This document shows, piece by piece, positions 5,966 through 10,747 of a stretch of 10,747 bases of DNA. The translations under genes were made by a program, and so were the position numbers. Positions within the stretch are counted from its first letter, which is position 1. Every line of letters starts with the position of its first letter. The DNA is taken from positions 1 to 10,747 of the forward strand of contig CANGHM010000005.1 in assembly GCA_947453775.1 (NCBI GenBank), written 5' to 3'. This stretch comes from Rickettsiales bacterium (GTDB taxonomy: Bacteria > Pseudomonadota > Alphaproteobacteria > Rickettsiales > Rickettsiaceae). Under the pieces are notes generated by a model that was given only the letters and a program-made list of their open reading frames with translations, ran no database searches and had not been told where the DNA came from.

Positions 5966-6775
5966 ATGAGCGTAAATAATTTGTCGATAAGCAGCATTAT
6001 TCAAACAATTAAAGATGCTAAGTTGCTAGAGCAATTATTAGATGCATATGATAGTCTAGGGATTAGGCCAATTTTAGGCTATGAAATAGAGTTTTATCTG
6101 CCAAGTGCAAATACTACTCAATGCAAGATGCAAATTCAAGATTTATTCAACACCCAAGTGCTAGAAGAGAAGGGTAAAAATCAGTACGAAATAAACCAGG
6201 GGCCTTTTCCGAGCGTTTTAAGCGCGATAGAGTCGATTCACTTGGCAAGAGCAAAGTTGGTTTATTGCGGAGCAAACCTAAGTCCCAAGCCTTTTATAAA
6301 TGATTATGGCAATAGCATGCACTTGCACCTGAACTTCTTGGATTTGGCAAATCATAATATTTTTAACGACGATCAGGTGCTGCAAAGATGCGCCTATAGT
6401 ATTTGTGATTTTTTAAGCCAAACGCTGTATGTATTGATGCCATCGGAGGAAAATTATTTGCGTTTTTCTGCAAAATTCATGGCTCCCACCCATATATCCT
6501 ATGGCAAGAATAATCGTAGTGCGGCGGTGCGTGTGCCGGGGGGTTTGCCAAAACGCCTTGAGTATAGAATTTGCAGTAACCAAAGCGATCCATATGTGGC
6601 GATATTTATTTTGCTTAAAGCAAGTCGCATGGGGTTATTCAATGCTATTGATATTAGTAATTTTTATGGGCCTATTTTTGGCAATGCCTTTGATGAGCAA
6701 TATCTTCTTGAGCCCCTCGCTAAGAACCTAACACAAGCACAAAAAGCTTTTAATATGAAATTTTTTATTGAATGA
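5966..6775 (+). CDS. Short glutamine-synthetase-like protein with altered active site
   Basis: A 269-residue homologue of the glutamine synthetase catalytic domain; classical GlnA has about 470. Visible motifs, with E. coli GlnA positions from memory: GYEIEF (E40, E42, like metal ligands E129 and E131), E75 (E212), MHLHL (H119 and H121, like H269 and H271), NYLR (R166, R321), NNRSAAVR (R184 and R189, like R339 and R344) and RLEYR (E199 and R201, like E357 and R359). Missing are the N-terminal beta-grasp domain with its catalytic Asp50, the metal ligand E220 (S83 here) and the ammonium-site E327 (M172 here). The stretch FMAPTHISYGKNNRSAAVRV resembles glutamate-amine ligases of the GS family (PuuA type) more than GlnA, so an amine substrate, or loss of activity, is more likely than glutamine synthesis. 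The frame is intact, has a promoter and overlaps ccmC, so it appears to be kept. The specific function is unknown. Confidence 0.8.
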   Translation: MSVNNLSISSIIQTIKDAKLLEQLLDAYDSLGIRPILGYEIEFYLPSANTTQCKMQIQDLFNTQVLEEKGKNQYEINQGPFPSVLSAIESIHLARAKLVYCGANLSPKPFINDYGNSMHLHLNFLDLANHNIFNDDQVLQRCAYSICDFLSQTLYVLMPSEENYLRFSAKFMAPTHISYGKNNRSAAVRVPGGLPKRLEYRICSNQSDPYVAIFILLKASRMGLFNAIDISNFYGPIFGNAFDEQYLLEPLAKNLTQAQKAFNMKFFIE

Positions 6776-7488
6776 TGCGCCCTTTAGCACCTAAATTTTT
6801 AACGCCCCACTTCTTAACGCCTGGCTTTTTTTTGCGTCACTATAAAACGTGCCTGATTTTCCTGAATATTATTTTTTGGCCCTTATTAACCCTTGGGCTT
6901 TATTATGCATTGTTTGCCTCGCCGCAAGACTATCAGCAAGGTGAGTTGGTTAGAATTATGTATGTACATGTGCCATCTGCATGGCTTGCGCTTGGGGTTT
7001 ATGCCTTTATGGCACTAACAAGTTTTCTAAACATGGTGTGGGCCAATAAACTTGCCTATATCATGTGCGCAGCTAGTGCCCCTATTGGTGGGGCATTTGC
7101 TTTTATTACGCTTGCCAGCGGGGCCATATGGGGGTACCCTTGTTGGGGCACTTGGTGGGTTTGGGATGCGCGCTTAACTTCGATGCTAATACTTTTTTTA
7201 TTTTATTTAGCCTACATAGCATTTTTCAACCTTAATCCTAAAAAAGCGGAAAAGCCTTGCTCGGCGATAGCTTTGATAGGATTTATTAATGTACCACTGG
7301 TGAAATTTTCAGTTGATATGTGGGCAAGTTTGCATCAAGGCGCAAGTGTGCTGACTCTTTCTGGGCCCAAAATACACTCAGATATGCTAAAACCTTTACT
7401 TATAATGTTTTTGGCTTTTGGTGTTTTTTTTCTTATTAACATGATTATGCGTACTTATGTTTTAATCATGATGTTTAAGTATAAATAA
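6772..7488 (+). CDS. ccmC: Haem exporter/chaperone-loading protein CcmC
   Basis: Inner-membrane protein of cytochrome c maturation system I that presents haem to the chaperone CcmE on the periplasmic side. The 238 residues (E. coli CcmC is 245) contain about six hydrophobic segments. The tryptophan-rich haem-binding signature is intact (WGTWWVWDARLTS, residues 125-137). The two haem-ligand histidines are H66 in VHVPSAW and H188 in WASLHQG. Its ATG overlaps the stop of the GS-like gene in an ATGA arrangement, so the two are probably translationally coupled; a second ATG follows directly. No ccmA, B, E, F or H gene is visible nearby, which fits scattered ccm genes in Rickettsiales. It implies that the organism makes c-type cytochromes. 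An 82-base gap separates it from htpG, with only a weak 4-bp hairpin. Confidence 0.95.
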   Translation: MMRPLAPKFLTPHFLTPGFFLRHYKTCLIFLNIIFWPLLTLGLYYALFASPQDYQQGELVRIMYVHVPSAWLALGVYAFMALTSFLNMVWANKLAYIMCAASAPIGGAFAFITLASGAIWGYPCWGTWWVWDARLTSMLILFLFYLAYIAFFNLNPKKAEKPCSAIALIGFINVPLVKFSVDMWASLHQGASVLTLSGPKIHSDMLKPLLIMFLAFGVFFLINMIMRTYVLIMMFKYK

Positions 7489-7510
7489 AAAATAATATTA
7501 CCCGAAGGTA

Positions 7511-7539
7511 TTTAAAAACCAACAATCATGCACTATATT
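7511..7539 (+). promoter_or_regulatory. Putative promoter for htpG
   Basis: TTTAAA (7511-7516) and TATATT (7534-7539) are separated by 17 bases, matching sigma70 consensus at 4 and 5 of 6 positions. The start would be near 7546, about 25 bases before the htpG ATG. I do not see a convincing heat-shock sigma32 promoter, although htpG is commonly controlled by sigma32, so regulation cannot be judged. Confidence 0.35.
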
Positions 7540-7570
7540 CACATTACATAATAAATTACGACAAATAAAT

Positions 7571-9418
7571 ATGAGCTTAGAAACAAGAAAATTTGATGCA
7601 GAAATAGGTAAAGTCCTAAATTTGATGATTCATTCACTATATACCAACAAGGAGATTTTTTTGCGAGAGTTAATTTCCAATGCTTCTGATGCGTGCGATA
7701 AATTGCGCTATCTTTCAATTTCTCAGCCAGATTTAATCGCCGATGATCATGAATTTAAAATTCAGATTTCTGTTGACCAAGAGGCGCGAAAAATCATTAT
7801 TTCTGATAATGGAATTGGCATGGACAAGCAAGATTTAATTGAAAACTTGGGCACAATTGCTAAGTCTGGTACTCAAAGTTTTATAGAGCAAATTACTGGC
7901 GATCAGAAAAAAGATACTGCCTTAATTGGTCAATTTGGGGTTGGGTTCTATTCAACTTACATGATTGCTGATCACGTAGAGGTAATCTCGCGTAAAGCTG
8001 GCCAAGAGCAGAGCTATTCTTGGAGCTCTAAGGGTGCTGGTGAATATAGCATCGACCAAAGCTCTCGCGCCGGCCGCGGCACAGATATCATTATTAGTGT
8101 AAAAGAAGGGGATGATGATTATTTAGATCATTTCAGGCTAAAGCACATCATTAAAACCTATTCTGACCATATTAATGTGCCAATTTATTTTGAGCATAAT
8201 GGCGTCAATACCCAGGTGAACTCTTCAGCTGCTATTTGGACCAGGCCAAAGGCAGAAATATCGACTCAAGAGTATCAGGAATTTTATAAAACTGTATCTT
8301 TCGCTGCTGATGAGCCATGTTTAACATTGCACAACAGAAATGAAGGGGCGATTGAATTTATCAATTTACTGTTTATTCCGACCAACAAGACTTTTGATTT
8401 ATTTCACCCGGACCGCAAAAGAAGGGTAAAGCTTTATATTAAGAGAGTATTTGTGACTGATGAAAATATTGAGATTGTCCCTAGATATATGCGTTTTATT
8501 AGAGGGGTTGTGGATTGCGACAGCCTGCCTTTAAATATCAGCCGGGAAACATTGCAGCATAATCCGGTTGTAGATAAAATTCGCACCAGTATAGTGAGTA
8601 GAGTTTTATCTGAGCTGAAAAAACTTAAAGAATCAGATGAGGGGCAATATGCAAATTTTTGGCATAATTTTGGCGCAGCTATGAAGGAGGGCTTGTGCGA
8701 GAATATTTCTGAAGCCGAAAAACTACTCGATATTTGCATTTTCCACAGTGCTCTTCAGGGCAAGATGATTTCTCTTGCGCAGTATGTGGAAAAATTCACC
8801 TCAGGACAGAAGGAAATTTACTATATTACCGGCGAGAGTTTGGATAAATTAAAAAACAGTCCGCAAATTGAAGTATTTAAGAAAAATAATATCGATGTGC
8901 TACTTTTTACTGATGGCGTGGATGATTTTTGGGTCAATATAGTAAGTAAATTTAAAGAGTTTGAGCTAAAATCTGTTACTAGAAGCGATATTGATTTAAA
9001 ACAATATTTAACCGAGTCTGATAAACAAGATCAAGCTCAGAGCGATGAGCAATATGGTCAATTGATAGAGTACTTTAAAAATACTTTAGCGCAAGATGTA
9101 AAAGATATTAAAATCTCTAAAAAACTTGAGTCAATAGCAGCTTGCTTAGTGGTGGACGAGGGGTCGATGACTAATCGCATGGAGAGAATTTTACTCGAGC
9201 AAAAACAGCTACTTTCCTCTTCGGCTAAAATTTTAGAAATTAACCCCTCTCATCCTTTTATTCAAAAAATACAGCACGATATTAAAGCCAATAGCGCCGA
9301 TGAGGATACAGCCCAATTGGCAAAGTTAATTTACGATCAGGCTTGTATAATTGAAGAAGAGCCAGTTAAGGACCCGGCTGAATTTTGCCGCAGGTTAAAT
9401 AAATTTATTAAACTTTAA
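7571..9418 (+). CDS. htpG: Molecular chaperone HtpG (bacterial Hsp90)
   Basis: Cytosolic ATP-dependent chaperone that works as a dimer on late folding intermediates. The 615 residues are close to E. coli HtpG (624). The N-terminal GHKL ATPase domain is complete: NKEIFLRELISNASDACDKL at residues 26-45 with catalytic E33 and Mg-binding N37, SDNGIGM at 78-84 with the ATP-adenine contact D79, and GQFGVGFYS at 120-128 in the lid/glycine loop. The middle domain, about 225-500, carries RGVVDCDSLPLNISRETLQH at 311-330 with the catalytic arginine R325. The C-terminal dimerisation domain has LLEQKQL followed by LEINPSHPFIQKI. The frame is intact. The ATG at 7571 starts the protein where the family starts (SLETRKFDAEI), without a clear Shine-Dalgarno site. 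It probably forms its own transcription unit, with a putative promoter upstream and a hairpin just after the stop. Confidence 0.98.
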   Translation: MSLETRKFDAEIGKVLNLMIHSLYTNKEIFLRELISNASDACDKLRYLSISQPDLIADDHEFKIQISVDQEARKIIISDNGIGMDKQDLIENLGTIAKSGTQSFIEQITGDQKKDTALIGQFGVGFYSTYMIADHVEVISRKAGQEQSYSWSSKGAGEYSIDQSSRAGRGTDIIISVKEGDDDYLDHFRLKHIIKTYSDHINVPIYFEHNGVNTQVNSSAAIWTRPKAEISTQEYQEFYKTVSFAADEPCLTLHNRNEGAIEFINLLFIPTNKTFDLFHPDRKRRVKLYIKRVFVTDENIEIVPRYMRFIRGVVDCDSLPLNISRETLQHNPVVDKIRTSIVSRVLSELKKLKESDEGQYANFWHNFGAAMKEGLCENISEAEKLLDICIFHSALQGKMISLAQYVEKFTSGQKEIYYITGESLDKLKNSPQIEVFKKNNIDVLLFTDGVDDFWVNIVSKFKEFELKSVTRSDIDLKQYLTESDKQDQAQSDEQYGQLIEYFKNTLAQDVKDIKISKKLESIAACLVVDEGSMTNRMERILLEQKQLLSSSAKILEINPSHPFIQKIQHDIKANSADEDTAQLAKLIYDQACIIEEEPVKDPAEFCRRLNKFIKL

Positions 9419-9426
9419 AAAAACAA

Positions 9427-9464
9427 GACAATGCGGATAATAATCTTGCATTGTCGATTTATCT
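9427..9464 (+). terminator. Probable intrinsic terminator after htpG
   Basis: GACAATGC at 9427-9434 is exactly complementary to GCATTGTC at 9448-9455, with a 13-base loop; two G-U pairs could extend the stem inward. It is followed by GATTTATCTT, a broken T-rich tail. It begins 8 bases after the htpG stop, the usual position for a terminator. The interrupted T-tract makes it a moderate rather than strong call. Confidence 0.5.
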
Positions 9465-9570
9465 TAACTGAAACATAGTTCGGGAAAATTTACGATAATT
9501 ATGTTATTTTGCTACCAAAAATTGATGATCTGTGGTTATTATATATTAGATCAATCATTATTTTATATCC

Positions 9571-9576
9571 AAGAGG
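9571..9576 (+). promoter_or_regulatory. Shine-Dalgarno site that decides the DsbA-like lipoprotein start
   Basis: AAGAGG lies 4 bases before the ATG at 9581. It supports that ATG over the in-frame TTG at 9509. Most other genes in this window have no comparable site. Confidence 0.6.
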
Positions 9577-9580
9577 TTTT

Positions 9581-10519
9581 ATGAAAAATTCTACTTTTAG
9601 CACGTTATTTACAACACTCCTTACCGGGCTATTTTTTCTGCTGATTGCCTGCTCTGATTCATCAAATCAACCAGCTAAGGATGAAAAAATTGATGAAATT
9701 CAAGCTAAGGTAGAGCCTGAGTTAAAGGCTGAAAAATCTTCTGAAGCAATAGTCGAGGAAGTATTAACTCCAGCACCAAAGGCCGATCAAATATTGGATC
9801 GTCCAGAAGATCAAAACACTGATAAAATAAATCAAGAGCCGCAAGACGGGCAATTGCCTTTAGTGACGATTGATGATAGCGATGATGATGAAGATGATAA
9901 GCTGGATAATACCGATATAGATCAATTATTAGCTAAGATACAAAATCCTGATTCAAATATTGCTCAAGAGCAAGGGGTGCAGTATAATATAGATGGTATT
10001 AATCCACATGATATAGTCTTAGGGGATGCCAATTCCAAAGTGGTGCTCATAGAATATTCCTCTCCTACATGTCCTTCTTGTGCATATTATCATCAAAAGT
10101 TTTATCCTAAAATTAAGGAAAAATATATCGACACAAATAAAATAGCTTATGTCTTTAGATTTTTTGTTGCCAATAAACAAGATCTGGACGGCTCGGTGCT
10201 GGCTATGTGCGATATGAAAAAATTTTCTGCTTTCGTCGATACGATCTATTCAAGTCAGTCATCTTGGATATCTAAAAAGAGTTATCGCGATATTTTAAGC
10301 AATATTGCCCAATTGGGTGGGCTTAGCCAAGAGCAATACGAGCAATGCCTCAATGATGAGAAAATCCGCGATATCTTAGCTTTGCAAAGCCAAAAAATCT
10401 ACGATAAATTTCCTTCCAGAGTGGTTTTAACCCCGTGTTTTTTGCTAAATGGCACACTGCTTACCGGTTCACATTCGTTTGAAGCGCTTTCTGTTGAAAT
10501 CGATAAATATCTTAAATAA
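9581..10519 (+). CDS. DsbA-like thiol-disulfide oxidoreductase, predicted lipoprotein
   Basis: A 312-residue exported thioredoxin-fold protein. The N-terminus is a lipoprotein signal with lipobox LIAC and acylated Cys24. A low-complexity linker, about 25-135, contains the acidic run DDSDDDEDDKLDNTD at 98-112. The DsbA domain covers about 140-312, with the active site SPTCPSC (C164 and C167) and a cis-proline loop LTPCFLLNG (P285). A second cysteine pair (C210, C256) may form a structural disulfide, as in some alphaproteobacterial DsbA proteins. Unusually, C286 follows the cis-proline directly, where Thr is common. It probably oxidises or isomerises cysteines in secreted proteins while tethered to a membrane. 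Rickettsia proteins annotated 'putative protein-disulfide oxidoreductase' look similar from memory. The frame continues upstream to a TTG at 9509, but the ATG at 9581 gives the proper signal and has a ribosome binding site. atpI follows 14 bases downstream. Confidence 0.88.
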   Translation: MKNSTFSTLFTTLLTGLFFLLIACSDSSNQPAKDEKIDEIQAKVEPELKAEKSSEAIVEEVLTPAPKADQILDRPEDQNTDKINQEPQDGQLPLVTIDDSDDDEDDKLDNTDIDQLLAKIQNPDSNIAQEQGVQYNIDGINPHDIVLGDANSKVVLIEYSSPTCPSCAYYHQKFYPKIKEKYIDTNKIAYVFRFFVANKQDLDGSVLAMCDMKKFSAFVDTIYSSQSSWISKKSYRDILSNIAQLGGLSQEQYEQCLNDEKIRDILALQSQKIYDKFPSRVVLTPCFLLNGTLLTGSHSFEALSVEIDKYLK

Positions 10520-10533
10520 AAATAAGATTAGCA

Positions 10534-10747
10534 ATGGAGGGTATGGAAAATTTAGAGCGCAAAATACGCGATTTTGACAATAAATCTTCCAATCCAAAAG
10601 CCTTGCAATCATCTTATCCGATGCCTATTGGTAAGTTTTTAAGCAATGGCATAGATATATTTGCTAATGTGGCAATTGGCTTGAGTGTTGGTTTGGCGCT
10701 GGATAAATATTTTTCTGTTAAACCTTTTTTTTTGCTACTTTGCCTAA
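10534..10747 (+). CDS. atpI: ATP synthase protein I (AtpI/AtpZ family), 3' end outside window
   Basis: The first 71 residues of a small membrane protein that accompanies the F1Fo ATP synthase operon and helps Fo c-ring assembly or ion supply in other bacteria. A polar, charged N-terminus (MEGMENLERKIRDFDNK) is followed by a hydrophobic segment, IDIFANVAIGLSVGLALDKY, and after a short turn (FSVKP) a second one begins (FFLLLC). The GLALDKYF-x-x-KP pattern is typical of the family. Two in-frame ATGs compete: 10534, and 10543, where GGAGG at 10536-10540 is only 2 bases away, too close for usual spacing. The 10534 start has no clear site. It lies 14 bases after the DsbA-like gene and probably begins the Fo gene cluster (atpB, E, F), which would lie beyond the window. 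Confidence 0.8.
   Translation, partial: MEGMENLERKIRDFDNKSSNPKALQSSYPMPIGKFLSNGIDIFANVAIGLSVGLALDKYFSVKPFFLLLCL

Noticed and set aside
7499..7516. Hairpin TACC-CGAA-GGTA followed by TTT as a terminator between ccmC and htpG
   Set aside because: The stem is only 4 bp and the T-tract only three bases, and it overlaps the proposed htpG -35 box.
8434..8739. Minus-strand frame of about 100 codons inside htpG
   Set aside because: It lies wholly opposite the conserved HtpG middle domain, has no start context, and its translation is low-complexity and serine-rich.
9522..9547. TTGATG and TATATT as a promoter for the DsbA-like gene
   Set aside because: The spacing is only 14 bases, too short for a sigma70 promoter, and no better pair was found in the 9456-9580 gap.
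9509..9580. TTG at 9509 as the start of the DsbA-like gene, giving 24 more residues
   Set aside because: The extension would bury the lipoprotein signal peptide, and the ATG at 9581 has an AAGAGG site 4 bases upstream.
1..10747. tRNA or rRNA genes, CRISPR arrays, transposase genes, toxin-antitoxin or phage-defence systems
   Set aside because: No cloverleaf-like sequence with a T-loop, no regularly spaced direct repeats and no such protein families were seen when reading both strands.

Overview
The window is AT-rich and reads as part of a Rickettsiales chromosome (alphaproteobacterial intracellular bacteria), most likely Rickettsiaceae or a close relative. The evidence is the gene set: a 282-residue periplasmic parvulin of the kind annotated plp in Rickettsia, a lipoprotein-type DsbA-like oxidoreductase directly upstream of atpI, a lone ccmC away from other ccm genes, short genes that mostly lack Shine-Dalgarno sites, and a palindromic intergenic repeat. 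No database search was possible, so the genus is not assigned.

Layout. 1-2049 (+): the 3' part of map, then radC and comF, packed 8 and 4 bases apart as an apparent operon. 2050-2161: convergent junction holding a perfect 11-bp inverted repeat. 2162-5154 (-): a short XRE-family regulator, lnt and plp, transcribed in the order plp, lnt, regulator; plp is followed by a likely intrinsic terminator. 5155-5965: the loosest region. It holds a small hypothetical ORF that may be decaying, remnants of a hydrophilic reading frame next to it, a 133-bp element bounded by 19-bp inverted repeats, and a good promoter. 5966-7488 (+): a short glutamine-synthetase-like gene whose stop overlaps the start of ccmC. 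7571-9418 (+): htpG with its own putative promoter and terminator. 9581-10747 (+): a DsbA-like lipoprotein gene and the start of atpI, presumably leading into the ATP synthase Fo genes.

How the genes fit together. Much of the window serves the cell envelope and protein folding. Lnt completes lipoprotein acylation, and the DsbA-like protein is itself a predicted lipoprotein. Plp is a periplasmic foldase, CcmC delivers haem for cytochrome c maturation, HtpG is the cytosolic Hsp90, and Map trims new proteins. RadC and ComF are widely conserved proteins of uncertain physiological role.

I do not see a clear new multi-gene system. The item most worth following is the glutamine-synthetase-like protein at 5966-6775. 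It lacks the N-terminal domain and two key active-site glutamates, keeps several other metal and substrate residues, and is translationally coupled to ccmC. Next are the inverted-repeat element at 5726-5858 and the decaying reading frames at 5241-5644.
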